From: Arthrobacter sp. SPG23
Lineage (GTDB): Bacteria > Actinomycetota > Actinomycetes > Actinomycetales > Micrococcaceae
DNA: 64,000 nucleotides
NCBI RefSeq assembly: GCF_000876655.1
Contig: NZ_JYCN01000008.1
Location: forward strand, 1 to 64,000
Direction: 5' to 3'
Made by a program: the position numbers and the translations under genes. Shown piece after piece: positions 1 through 7,980 of the stretch (position 1 is the first letter of the stretch; every line of letters starts with the position of its first letter). A model generated the notes under the pieces. That model worked only from the letters and a program-made list of their open reading frames with translations. It was not told where the DNA came from and did no database searches.

Positions 1-1
1 T

Positions 2-76
2 GCCGCACCCCGCGGCTCCATCACCCAGGCAAGGTCCGCCGTGTCTTCGAGTGACCGGATGGGCTTCAGAGCTTAG
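2..76 (+). CDS. possible C-terminal fragment of an upstream gene (partial)
   Basis: Frame 2 is open from the left edge to a TAG at 74-76, giving 24 residues. Its third codon positions are mostly G or C, unlike frame 3, so it is the best candidate for the tail of a plus-strand gene beginning outside the window. A strong hairpin follows 49 bases later. The fragment is too short to assign a family, and the region could equally be non-coding. Confidence 0.3.
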   Translation, partial: AAPRGSITQARSAVSSSDRMGFRA

Positions 77-124
77 AAGGAACGCATGGCTGAGCACTAG
101 CAGACGAGCTGGTAACAGGCATTA

Positions 125-171
125 ACGACGGCGGCGCCGCACTTTTCGAAAAGGTGCGGCGCCGCCGTCGT
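125..171. terminator. 18-bp GC-rich hairpin, probable terminator
   Basis: The arms at 125-142 and 154-171 are perfectly complementary over 18 bp, and the loop itself contains TTTT-CG-AAAA, so pairing can continue inward. There is no long T tract on the plus side. GC-rich stems like this end many genes in actinobacteria. It lies between the possible gene tail at 76 and the repeat cluster at 177. Confidence 0.7.
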
Positions 172-176
172 ACGTT

Positions 177-280
177 GCGCGAACGGACACTTAAAGCCCT
201 CCGAGACGCGAACGGACACTTGAGCCGCCCGAAGCGCGAACGGACACTTGAGCCCCGGGGCTTAAGTGTCCGTTCGCGCT
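177..280. repeat. cluster of a 14-bp motif: three direct copies and one inverted copy
   Basis: The motif GCGAACGGACACTT occurs at 179, 208 and 236 (spacing 29 and 28 bp) and once inverted at 264-277. The third direct copy and the inverted copy form a nearly perfect stem of about 24 bp centred on CCCC/GGGG at about 258, with a single G-T mismatch. The hairpin sits directly behind the hmp stop codon at 299, so it may also end hmp transcription. The partial extra copies before it suggest local duplication of half of the palindrome. Confidence 0.8.
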
Positions 281-298
281 TCTGCGGTCGGCTGGAGG

Positions 299-1459
299 TC
301 AGCTGGCGAGCCAGATATCCGGGCCGAAGACTTCGTAGTGGATCTTGGTGGCGGGGATGCCGGCGTTGATGGCTTCGTTGCGGATGTGCTTCATGAACGG
401 AAGCGGCCCGCAGAGGTACAGCGACGCGTTGGCGGGCAGGTCCACCTCGCGCAGTGACATGAAGCCGGCGTTGGCACCGGCCTGCGGTTCTTCCAGCCAG
501 AGCTGGAGGTCGGCACCCTCGAGGCGTTCGACGTCGTCCGTCATCTGCCCGCGCAGCGCCCAGCTGTCCAGCGTGCTTTCCGCGTGGAGCACCAGAACCC
601 TGCGATCGGATCCGGCCTCGGCGAGGGACCGGAGGATGGAGGCGGTGGGGGTGCAGCCGATGCCGGCGGAGGCCAGGACCACGGGACCGTCGCCCTCCTT
701 GAGCGTGATTTCGCCGTATGGGTTGGAGATCTCCAGGATGTCGCCCACTTCGACGCCGTTGTGCAGCACCGGGGACACCTCTCCGCCGTCGTCCAGCTTG
801 GTGGTGAAGGTGCGGCTGGTGCCGGCGTCGTCGGAGAGGGAGTACTGGCGCACCTGGCGCAGGCCGTCCGGGAGCTGGACCTTGACGCTGACGTACTGGC
901 CCGGGAGGGCGGGGGTGATGGGAGTGTCGTCGGCGGGCTCCAGGGTGAAGGTCATGGCGCCGGTGCCGGCCGGTGTCTTGGCGGCAACGCGCCACGGGGT
1001 CCACATCTTGTCGTTGGCCTGGACGGCGTAGAGACCCTTTTCGATCTTGATGAGAGCGTCGGCCATGAGCCAGTAGACCTCGGTCCACGCTTCCGCGATC
1101 TCCGGCGTGATGACCTCGGCCAGATCCTCTGCAATGGCTGCGAAGAGGTGCTCATAGACAACCTGGTACTGGGGTTCGGTGATCCCCAGGGAAGCGTGCT
1201 TGTGGGCGATCCGGGAGAGCACGGTCTCCGGCAGGGTGCCGGGGTTGTTCACCAGGTGGGTGGCGAAAGCCGCGATGCTTCCGGCCAGGGCCTGCTGCTG
1301 GTTGCCCGACCGCTGGTTGGAGCGGCTGAACAGTCCGTCCAGCAGTTCCGGGTGGGCGCCAAAGAGGCGGGCGTAGAACTTGGGGGTGATTTCGCCGATC
1401 CGGGAACCGACCAGCGGGAGGGTGGCCTCGATGACGGGGCGGGATTTGTCCGAGAGCAT
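299..1459 (-). CDS. hmp: flavohemoprotein (nitric oxide dioxygenase)
   Basis: This 386-residue protein has the family's normal length. It converts nitric oxide to nitrate in the cytoplasm using O2 and NAD(P)H. An N-terminal globin domain (about 1-140) carries the B10 Tyr29, distal Gln54 and proximal haem ligand His88. A ferredoxin-reductase module follows, with the FAD-binding motif R-Q-Y-S at 204-207, the nucleotide-binding loop ASAGIGCTP at 263-271, and the C-terminal YLCGP and HYEVFGP motifs. The start ATG is preceded by AGGAG. The gene follows an NsrR-type regulator on the same strand, and an 11-1-11 dyad lies 48 bases upstream, so NO-responsive repression by the neighbour is likely. Confidence 0.97.
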   Translation of the reverse strand: MLSDKSRPVIEATLPLVGSRIGEITPKFYARLFGAHPELLDGLFSRSNQRSGNQQQALAGSIAAFATHLVNNPGTLPETVLSRIAHKHASLGITEPQYQVVYEHLFAAIAEDLAEVITPEIAEAWTEVYWLMADALIKIEKGLYAVQANDKMWTPWRVAAKTPAGTGAMTFTLEPADDTPITPALPGQYVSVKVQLPDGLRQVRQYSLSDDAGTSRTFTTKLDDGGEVSPVLHNGVEVGDILEISNPYGEITLKEGDGPVVLASAGIGCTPTASILRSLAEAGSDRRVLVLHAESTLDSWALRGQMTDDVERLEGADLQLWLEEPQAGANAGFMSLREVDLPANASLYLCGPLPFMKHIRNEAINAGIPATKIHYEVFGPDIWLAS

Positions 1460-1506
1460 GTGTACTCCTGAGGTAAGGGCCCGGGGTCTTCGGCCGGACC
1501 GCGATC

Positions 1507-1533
1507 AATACGTGTATTTGAAATACGAGTATT
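1507..1533 (-). promoter_or_regulatory. NsrR-like operator upstream of hmp
   Basis: A dyad with 13-base arms around a central G at 1520 matches at 11 of 13 positions; the innermost part reads GTATTT-C-AAATAC on the minus strand. Each arm also contains its own ATAC-N2-GTAT palindrome. The 11-1-11 geometry is that known for NsrR sites. It is 48 bases before the hmp start and downstream of the nsrR-like gene, so it would control hmp separately from the upstream genes. Confidence 0.75.
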
Positions 1534-1543
1534 TGTACCTAAG

Positions 1544-1560
1544 TTCTACACGTCGTAGAA
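1544..1560. promoter_or_regulatory. second dyad in the hmp upstream region
   Basis: TTCTAC-N5-GTAGAA is a perfect 6-5-6 inverted repeat 10 bases upstream of the NsrR-like dyad. It has a different sequence from that operator, so it may be a site for another regulator or a minor hairpin. No function can be assigned from sequence alone. Confidence 0.45.
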
Positions 1561-1654
1561 AAGATTTCCAAATCGGGGTGCCAGGCCTCCGGTGGTGGCG
1601 GAATTTCGCAGGGAATCCGCGGCCGGGACGCCCGGGGAATCCGGGCGCGCGGAC

Positions 1655-2104
1655 TTAGAGCCCGGGCCGGAGTCCGATCGCCTGGAAGACCGGCTCCATC
1701 TGGCGGGAACCCGGAAGGGTGGACACCACGATGTCGTCGAGCTCCCGGTAAAAGGCTTCCCGCGCCCGCGCAAGGGCGCCGCGGAGCCGGCACTCGTTGA
1801 TGAGCGGGCAGTCGCCATTCGGGGAATGGCAGTCGGCCGGATCGGTGCGGGTGTTCAGCTGCCGCAGGAGCTGGCCCACGGTGGCCCGGCGGCCGGCCTC
1901 GTTGAGCCGGGATCCGCCGTTGCGGCCCCGTTCGACGTCGATCACGCCGAGTTCGCGGAGCCTGGCCATCGCCTTGCTGACATGGTTGTAGGGGGTGCCG
2001 ACGGCGTCGGCGATGCTCTGCGTGGTGAGGAGGTTGCCGTCGGGTGCGGCCGCCAGCACCATCATGGCGCGCAGGCTCACATCAGCGAAGGCATTGATCT
2101 TCAT
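1655..2104 (-). CDS. nsrR: Rrf2-family NO-sensing Fe-S repressor, NsrR type
   Basis: This 149-residue protein is an Rrf2 regulator: an N-terminal winged helix (about 1-80, with the recognition region around TPYNHVSKAM) and a cluster-binding loop with Cys92, Cys99 and Cys105. Asp8 is also present; in Streptomyces NsrR the equivalent Asp8 is the fourth cluster ligand, which supports NsrR over IscR or RirA. NO damages the cluster and releases DNA. The gene starts 20 bases after the stop of the preceding gene on the same strand and is followed by hmp, its expected target. The long gap before hmp holds the predicted operator. Confidence 0.9.
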   Translation of the reverse strand: MKINAFADVSLRAMMVLAAAPDGNLLTTQSIADAVGTPYNHVSKAMARLRELGVIDVERGRNGGSRLNEAGRRATVGQLLRQLNTRTDPADCHSPNGDCPLINECRLRGALARAREAFYRELDDIVVSTLPGSRQMEPVFQAIGLRPGL

Positions 2105-2124
2105 GTCAGCAACCCACTGGAGGT

Positions 2125-2595
2125 CTAGTCCACCCAGATGGAGGGCTCGTTGGAATCAGCTGCCAGCTGCCCGAACTCCCATTCATGGGACTCGGCATTG
2201 GGTTCGTACGGCAGCACGGCTGCGAAAACGGATCCGTCACGGTGCTCGGCCGCGACATGTATGGCGTCCGTGTCCTCTTCCAGCAGGGTGATGTCGCAGA
2301 CCACGGCGGCGGCACGGAAGTCGTCCCGGTTCTGCCGGAGCAGCTCGGTGAGGTCCCTGATCATCGCGTCGGCATCGAAGCCGCCCTCCGAGCCGTCTTC
2401 AGCGTCAGCCGGGGTGACGGCGACGAGGCGCACCTCGCCGTCGTTCTCCACCACCAGGGCGAAGGGCAGGAAGCCGCCGTTGCGCCCGAGCTGCTCCTGG
2501 GCAGCGCCGACGCCGGTGCCCAGCAGGTTCTCGAGGTCCGTAGCCGTTGCTTCCGGCACCGAGTCCCGCCAGGACGTTCCGGAGAGTTCAGTCAT
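2125..2595 (-). CDS. hypothetical protein, 156 aa
   Basis: No family is recognised with confidence. The product is acidic and soluble, with no signal peptide or membrane segment. It looks like an alpha/beta protein, with several hydrophobic strands such as FALVVEN, VRLVAVTP and AAAVVCDI, and ends in SIWVD. It starts 9 bases after the stop of manB and ends 20 bases before nsrR, so the three genes are probably co-transcribed. Its role in that operon is unknown. Confidence 0.8.
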   Translation of the reverse strand: MTELSGTSWRDSVPEATATDLENLLGTGVGAAQEQLGRNGGFLPFALVVENDGEVRLVAVTPADAEDGSEGGFDADAMIRDLTELLRQNRDDFRAAAVVCDITLLEEDTDAIHVAAEHRDGSVFAAVLPYEPNAESHEWEFGQLAADSNEPSIWVD

Positions 2596-2604
2596 GCGGG
2601 CAGC

Positions 2605-4032
2605 CTAGCCGTTGACCAGGGCCAGCACGCGGTCGCGGATGCGTTCCATGGTGGCCCGGTCCGTGGCTTCGGCGTTCAGGCGGAGGAACGGCTCGGTGTT
2701 GGAAGGACGCAGGTTGAACCACCAGCTGCCGTCGCGGGCCGTGAAGGTGCTGCCGTCCAGCAGGTCGATATCCACGTCTTCGCCGGCAAAATCTGCGCGG
2801 ACCCGCTCCACCGCGCCCGCCTTGTCTTCAATTTCGGAGTTGATTTCCCCGGAAGAGACGTACGGCTCGTACTCGTGGCCGAGTTCGGACAACGGGCGGT
2901 CCTGTTCGCCAAGGGCGGCCAGGACATGCATTGCGGCCAGCATGCCGGTGTCTGCATTCCAGAAATCGCGGAAGTAGAAGTGCGCTGAGTGCTCGCCGCC
3001 GAAGACGGCGCCCTCTTCGGCCATCTCGGCCTTGATGAACGAGTGGCCGACGCGCGTGCGTACCGCGCGGCCGCCGTCGTGCGCCACAAGTTCCGGGACG
3101 GCCTTGGAGGTCAGCAGGTTGTGGATGATGGTGGGTGTTTCCTCGCCCTGCGCTTTGGCGCGGGCGATCTCGCGGCGGGCCACCATAGCGGTGATAGCCG
3201 ACGGCGACACCGGGTTGCCCTTCTCGTCGACGACGAAGCAGCGGTCGGCGTCGCCGTCGAACGCCAGCCCGATGTCCGCACCGTGTTCGACGACGGCGGC
3301 CTGCAGGTCCAGCAGGTTTTCCGGCTCGAGGGGGTTGGCCGGGTGGTTCGGGAAAGAACCGTCCAGCTCGAAGTAGAGGGGGACGATGTCCAGCGGCAGC
3401 TTGGGCAGGAGGGCATCGCCGAGAACTGCGGGGGTGGTCAGGCCGGCCATGCCGTTGCCGGCGTCGACAACCACCTTCAGCGGGCGTGAGCCCCCGAGGT
3501 CCACCAGCGTGCGGAGGTATTCGGCATAGTCCTTCAGGACATCGTGGACTCCGATGAGGCCGCGCGTGCCGGCGGCCGGGATGGATCCGGCGTGGAGGTA
3601 GTCCTCCGCGCGGGCCTGGATTTCCTTCAGGCCCGATTCCGACGAGATGGGCTGGGCGCCGGCCTTGGACATCTTGATGCCGTTGTACTCGGCGGGATTG
3701 TGGCTGGCAGTGAACGTTGCGCCGGCCGCGTTGAGCGCACCGCAGGCGTAGTAGAGCTCGTCCGTGGAAATGAGGTCCAGCAGCTGGACGTTGGCTCCGC
3801 GGGTGGCGGCGCCGTTGGCGAATGCCTTGCTGAACTCGGGGGAGGAAGGGCGCATGTCACCGCCCACCAGGACGGTCTGGCCCTCGAGCTTCAGGACGTC
3901 CACGAATGCGGCGCCTACGGCTTCGACGATTTCGGCGGTAATGGACTCGCCCACAATGCCACGAACGTCGTAGGCCTTGAACGATGCCGAAAGGTCAAAA
4001 GTCTTTGTCTGGTCGCTAGTCACGCGTTCCAT
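2605..4032 (-). CDS. manB: phosphomannomutase/phosphoglucomutase
   Basis: This alpha-D-phosphohexomutase interconverts hexose-6-phosphate and hexose-1-phosphate, feeding GDP-mannose or glucan precursors. Visible hallmarks are the N-terminal KAYDVRGIVGE, the catalytic phosphoserine loop TASHNP, the metal-binding loop FDGDADR, the sugar-binding GGEHSAH and the C-terminal phosphate-binding SNTEPFLR. The frame stays open to 4167, but that extra part is only the translated 15-bp repeat region. The conserved protein begins near ATG 4032; a GTG at 4023 is also possible. About 475 residues is usual for the family. It heads the minus-strand group leading to hmp and is divergent from recQ. Confidence 0.93.
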   Translation of the reverse strand: MERVTSDQTKTFDLSASFKAYDVRGIVGESITAEIVEAVGAAFVDVLKLEGQTVLVGGDMRPSSPEFSKAFANGAATRGANVQLLDLISTDELYYACGALNAAGATFTASHNPAEYNGIKMSKAGAQPISSESGLKEIQARAEDYLHAGSIPAAGTRGLIGVHDVLKDYAEYLRTLVDLGGSRPLKVVVDAGNGMAGLTTPAVLGDALLPKLPLDIVPLYFELDGSFPNHPANPLEPENLLDLQAAVVEHGADIGLAFDGDADRCFVVDEKGNPVSPSAITAMVARREIARAKAQGEETPTIIHNLLTSKAVPELVAHDGGRAVRTRVGHSFIKAEMAEEGAVFGGEHSAHFYFRDFWNADTGMLAAMHVLAALGEQDRPLSELGHEYEPYVSSGEINSEIEDKAGAVERVRADFAGEDVDIDLLDGSTFTARDGSWWFNLRPSNTEPFLRLNAEATDRATMERIRDRVLALVNG

Positions 4033-4107
4033 CTTACGTGGAAGCGCCAAACGGCTGTGGAGGAGTGGTTGCGTTACGTGGGCGCGCCGGGCAGGGCTGC
4101 GGCGGCA

Positions 4108-4149
4108 GGGAGCCCGGGCGCGGGGAGCCCGGGCGCGGGGAGCCCGGCT
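4108..4149. repeat. 15-bp tandem repeat between manB and recQ
   Basis: The unit GGGAGCCCGGGCGCG is repeated at 4108, 4123 and, degenerate at its end, 4138. The repeat lies in the 188-bp divergent region between the manB and recQ starts. It is multiple-of-three in length, so it keeps frames open through it and creates false N-terminal extensions of both genes. Confidence 0.85.
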
Positions 4150-4208
4150 GTCCGGGCGGTCATCCACATGGCCGGGCTCAAGGCTTCGCGGCTGTCAGAG
4201 GGGGCTGG

Positions 4209-4214
4209 GATACT
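4209..4214 (+). promoter_or_regulatory. -10 box of recQ (probably leaderless)
   Basis: GATACT (4 of 6 to TATAAT) lies 6 bases before the recQ ATG at 4221, so transcription would begin at or next to the A of the start codon. No ribosome-binding sequence precedes this ATG. Confidence 0.5.
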
Positions 4215-4220
4215 GAATCA

Positions 4221-6410
4221 ATGGTCAATAACCAGAATGCTGCTGTCCTTTCCGCTACCGCTGACCTCCCCGCGGGTGAAAAGGGGACCCACCACCAGGC
4301 TTTGGAGGTGCTGCGGGAGCTGGTGGGGCATCGGGAGGCCAGTTTCCATGACGGCCAGTTCGAGGCCATTGAGGCACTGGTCGACGGCGGCCGCCGCGCC
4401 CTGGTGGTCCAGCGGACCGGCTGGGGAAAGTCCGCCGTCTACTTTGTGGCATCGCTGCTCCTCCGGCGCCGCGGTGCCGGCCCCACACTGATCGTCTCGC
4501 CGCTGCTGGCGCTGATGCGGGATCAGGTGGCGGCAGCCGCCAGGGCGGGCGTGCGCGCCGTTGCCATCAACTCCGCCAACCAGCTCGAGTGGGACACGGT
4601 CCGCGAGCAGCTGGCCGCGGACGAGGTGGACGTGCTGCTCGTATCCCCGGAACGGCTCACCAACCCGTCCTTCCGGGAGAACCAGCTTCCGGAGCTGATC
4701 CGCCGCACCGGTCTCCTGGTGATTGACGAGGCACACTGCATCTCCGACTGGGGCCATGACTTCCGTCCCGACTACCGGCGCATCGCGGACCTCATCACCC
4801 AGCTGCCGGACACCGTGCCGGTGCTGGCCACCACCGCCACCGCCAACTCCCGCGTGGTCCACGACATCGAGGAACAGTTGGGCGACGGCGTGCTGACCAT
4901 CCGCGGGGCCCTGGGCCGTGAATCGCTCCGGCTCGGCGTGCTGCGCCTGCAGGACTCCCGCGACCGGCTGGGCTGGCTGCTGACCCATCTGGCGGACCTG
5001 CCCGGCAGCGGCATCATCTACACCCTGACAGTGTCCGCCGCCGAGGACACCGCGCGGCTGCTCGCCGAGGCCGGCCATGAGGTCCTCGCCTACACCGGCA
5101 GGACGGACCCCGCGGACCGGGAGCGCGCGGAACAGCTGCTCAAGGACAACCAGGTCAAGGCGCTGGTGGCCACCTCGGCGCTGGGCATGGGCTTCGATAA
5201 ACCCGACCTGGGCTTCGTGGTGCACCTCGGGGCCCCGTCATCGCCCGTGGCGTACTACCAGCAGGTGGGACGTGCCGGGCGTGGCGCGGCCAACGCGGAC
5301 GTCCTGCTGCTGCCCGGTTCCGAGGACCGTGACATCTGGCAGTACTTTGCCACGGCCTCCATGCCGTCGGAGGAAAAGGCAGCCGCAGTCCTGACCGCGC
5401 TGGCCGAGGCCGGCACCGCCGTGTCCACTGTGGCCCTCGAGGCCCGCGTGGACCTGCGCCGCACACCGCTGGAACTGCTGCTCAAGGTCCTGTCGGTGGA
5501 CGGCGCGGTAGAACGGGTGGGCGGCGGCTGGCGCTCCACCGGCCAGCCCTGGACCTACGACGCCGAGCGGTACACCCGCATTGCCGAGGCCCGAGTGGAC
5601 GAGCAGGATTCCATGGTCATCTACCAGGACACGGCAGGCTGCCGGATGGAGTATATTACCTCGGTCCTCGACGATGAAACAGCCCGTGCCTGCGGCCGCT
5701 GCGACAACTGCGCCGGACGATGGTTTCCGGCGGACATCTCTTCTTCGGCCACGGAGGCAGCCGGGCAGACGCTCAGCCGCGCCGGCGTGGCACTGGAACC
5801 GCGGCTGCAGTGGCCCAGCGGCATGGACCGGCTCGGCGTGCCCGTCAAGGGCAAGATCAAGCCGGATGAAAGCCTCGCCGAAGGACGGGTGCTGGCCCGC
5901 CTGACCGACCTTGGCTGGGGCGGCGCGCTGCGGGAAATCTTCGCTTCCGGTGGCGCCGACCGCGAGGTGGATCCCGCCATGCTCCAGGCCTGCGTGCAGG
6001 TGCTCCGCGAATGGGGCACCGGAAACGGGCGAACACCCGGCTGGAGCGGGGCCGGGCGGCCTGCAGCTATTGTCAGCATCCCGTCTCGCAGCAAGCCCGC
6101 CCTGGTCGATTCCCTGGCGCGAGGCATTTCCGGCATTGGCCGCATACCGTACCTGGGCCAGCTGCAGCTGGAGCACGGCGGACCCACCGGCGGGCGTGGA
6201 GGCAACAGTGCCTACCGGCTGGCCGGAGTGTGGGACCGGCTGGTGGTGGGGCCGGAGCTGGAAGCTGCCATGGCCGGCATCCAGGGGCAGAGCATCATGC
6301 TCGTGGACGATCTCACGGACAGCCGCTGGACGATGACAGTGGCCGGCCGGGCGCTGCGCCGCGCCGGGGCCGGAGCCGTGCTTCCCCTCGTACTGGGACA
6401 GGCGGGATAA
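4221..6410 (+). CDS. recQ: RecQ-family DNA helicase with C-terminal phosphoribosyltransferase-like domain
   Basis: The 729-residue protein is an ATP-dependent 3'-5' DNA helicase. Walker A is QRTGWGKS with Lys70, the DEAH box is at 169-172, and the second RecA domain carries ATSALGMGFDKPDL and the QVGRAGR motif VI. A zinc-binding cysteine set (CRMEYI, then CGRCDNC) follows. No HRDC domain is visible. Instead the last 200 or so residues look like a type I phosphoribosyltransferase fold, with the PRPP-loop-like LVDDLTDSRWT at 694-704. The start at ATG 4221 is chosen because the upstream open stretch is repeat sequence and because a -10 box sits 6 bases before it. It is followed by an MFS exporter on the same strand. 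Confidence 0.92.
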   Translation: MVNNQNAAVLSATADLPAGEKGTHHQALEVLRELVGHREASFHDGQFEAIEALVDGGRRALVVQRTGWGKSAVYFVASLLLRRRGAGPTLIVSPLLALMRDQVAAAARAGVRAVAINSANQLEWDTVREQLAADEVDVLLVSPERLTNPSFRENQLPELIRRTGLLVIDEAHCISDWGHDFRPDYRRIADLITQLPDTVPVLATTATANSRVVHDIEEQLGDGVLTIRGALGRESLRLGVLRLQDSRDRLGWLLTHLADLPGSGIIYTLTVSAAEDTARLLAEAGHEVLAYTGRTDPADRERAEQLLKDNQVKALVATSALGMGFDKPDLGFVVHLGAPSSPVAYYQQVGRAGRGAANADVLLLPGSEDRDIWQYFATASMPSEEKAAAVLTALAEAGTAVSTVALEARVDLRRTPLELLLKVLSVDGAVERVGGGWRSTGQPWTYDAERYTRIAEARVDEQDSMVIYQDTAGCRMEYITSVLDDETARACGRCDNCAGRWFPADISSSATEAAGQTLSRAGVALEPRLQWPSGMDRLGVPVKGKIKPDESLAEGRVLARLTDLGWGGALREIFASGGADREVDPAMLQACVQVLREWGTGNGRTPGWSGAGRPAAIVSIPSRSKPALVDSLARGISGIGRIPYLGQLQLEHGGPTGGRGGNSAYRLAGVWDRLVVGPELEAAMAGIQGQSIMLVDDLTDSRWTMTVAGRALRRAGAGAVLPLVLGQAG

Positions 6411-6472
6411 GGACCCTGCGGCGCCTCCGCGTAAGGGGCGGACTTATTCTGGCACCGCGCCTGGCACGCCTA

Positions 6473-6478
6473 TAGGAT
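6473..6478 (+). promoter_or_regulatory. -10 box upstream of the DHA2 exporter
   Basis: TAGGAT (in TATAGGAT) ends 26 bases before the ATG at 6505, predicting a leader of about 20 nt that includes AGGAG at 6498-6502. No convincing -35 hexamer is visible. Confidence 0.45.
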
Positions 6479-6504
6479 CGGCGAATGAGTCCAGGCCAGG
6501 AGCC

Positions 6505-7950
6505 ATGAGCGAATCCCAGAGCAGCGCCGCTTCGACGGTCCGGCAGGAATGGCAGCCCCGTCTGGCCCTGCTGGTGGCTGCCACCTTCTTTATGGAATTC
6601 CTGGACGGCACGGTGCTGACCACGGCCATCCCCAGCATCGCGGGAGATTTCGCCGTGGCTCCGGCGGACGTCAACATCACCATGACGGCGTACCTCATGA
6701 CGGTGGCCATGGGCATTCCGGTCAGCGGGTGGCTCGCGGAGCGCGTGGGTGCCCGCCGCGTCTTCTGCGCCGCCATCGCCGTTTTCACGATTGCCTCCCT
6801 GCTGTGCGCGCTGAGCCAGGACCTCACGATGCTCACGGTCAGCCGCGTCCTGCAGGGCGCGGGCGGCGCGATGATGGTGCCGGTCGGGACGCTGGTGGTG
6901 CTGCGCAGGACACCGAAGGAGGACCTGCTCCGGGCCACGGCCTACCTTGTGTGGCCCGGACTGCTGGCTCCGGTCCTTGCGCCGCTGGTGGGCGGAGCGC
7001 TGACCACGTTCCTGTCGTGGCACTGGATCTTCCTGATCAACGTTCCGTTGGGCCTGGCCGCGTTCATAGCAGCGCTTCGCCTTGTTCCCCAGGGTGCCGG
7101 GGACCATTCCCGGCGCCTTGACTGGGTGGGGCTGGTGCTGACAACGGCCGGCGTGGGCGCGCTTGTGGTGGGGCTCGAACTGGCCACGGCGCACCCCTCC
7201 GGGCCCTTCGGGGCGATCAGCGTGACCGCCGGTTTCGTATCCATCGCCGGTGCGGTTCTGTGGCTGCGGCGCACCAGCAACCCGCTCTTCCAGTTGAATG
7301 TCTTTGGCACCCGGACGTTCCGGGCAACATCCACCGGCGGGTTCGTGTACCGCCTGACCATCAGCGCGGTTCCCTTCCTGCTGCCACTGATGTTCCAGGA
7401 CGGTTTTGGCTGGGATCCGCTGCACGCCGGCGCCATGGTGGCGGCGGTCTTCATCGGCAACATCGGCATCAAACCGGCAACCACGCCGCTCATCCGCAGG
7501 TTCGGCTTCAAGCCCGTCCTCGTGTTCGCCTCGCTTGCCTCGGCTGCCACTTTTGCCTTGTGCGCCCTGCTGGACGCCGGAACCCCGGAACCGCTGATCT
7601 TCGCACTGCTGGTCTGCAGCGGCGCCTTCCGCTCCATTGGTTTTTCGGCCTACGCCTCGATCCAGTACGCCGACATCGTGCCGGCGCAGTTGCCGTCCGC
7701 CAACGCGATTTCGGCCACCCTCGTCCAGCTGGCGGCCGGTGCGGGCATAGCCATCGGCGCCCTGTTCCTCCGGCTCTTCGCCGCCCCCGGTGCTTTCGGC
7801 GCCGACCCCGTTGCGCCCTACCGCGGGGCATTCCTGGCCATCACAGTGCTGATGCTGCTCAGCGCCGCTGACAGCCTGGCCCTGCACCGGCAGGCGGGCG
7901 CCGAGGTCAGCCGCGGGCGTTCGGCGGCGCCGAAGGCCGCAAACCCCTAG
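6505..7950 (+). CDS. DHA2-type MFS drug/H+ antiporter
   Basis: The 481-residue integral membrane protein belongs to the major facilitator superfamily, EmrB/QacA-like. The first helix carries LDGTVLTTAIP, the typical DHA2 signature, and the loop after helix 2 carries the motif-A variant GWLAERVGARRVF. About 13-14 hydrophobic segments span the protein. It probably exports small toxic compounds, but the substrate cannot be read from sequence. ATG 6505 is supported by AGGAG; an ATG at 6485 is out of frame. The 3' end faces the minus-strand FAD oxidoreductase with only 30 bp between stops. Confidence 0.9.
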   Translation: MSESQSSAASTVRQEWQPRLALLVAATFFMEFLDGTVLTTAIPSIAGDFAVAPADVNITMTAYLMTVAMGIPVSGWLAERVGARRVFCAAIAVFTIASLLCALSQDLTMLTVSRVLQGAGGAMMVPVGTLVVLRRTPKEDLLRATAYLVWPGLLAPVLAPLVGGALTTFLSWHWIFLINVPLGLAAFIAALRLVPQGAGDHSRRLDWVGLVLTTAGVGALVVGLELATAHPSGPFGAISVTAGFVSIAGAVLWLRRTSNPLFQLNVFGTRTFRATSTGGFVYRLTISAVPFLLPLMFQDGFGWDPLHAGAMVAAVFIGNIGIKPATTPLIRRFGFKPVLVFASLASAATFALCALLDAGTPEPLIFALLVCSGAFRSIGFSAYASIQYADIVPAQLPSANAISATLVQLAAGAGIAIGALFLRLFAAPGAFGADPVAPYRGAFLAITVLMLLSAADSLALHRQAGAEVSRGRSAAPKAANP

Positions 7951-7980
7951 CGCGCCGGGCCGTCCGGGCCCCCGTGGCAC

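Noticed and set aside
177-280. CRISPR-like short repeats with regular spacing
   Set aside because: Only three direct copies with about 14-15 bp between them, one copy inverted, and no cas genes; the arrangement fits a palindromic intergenic element.
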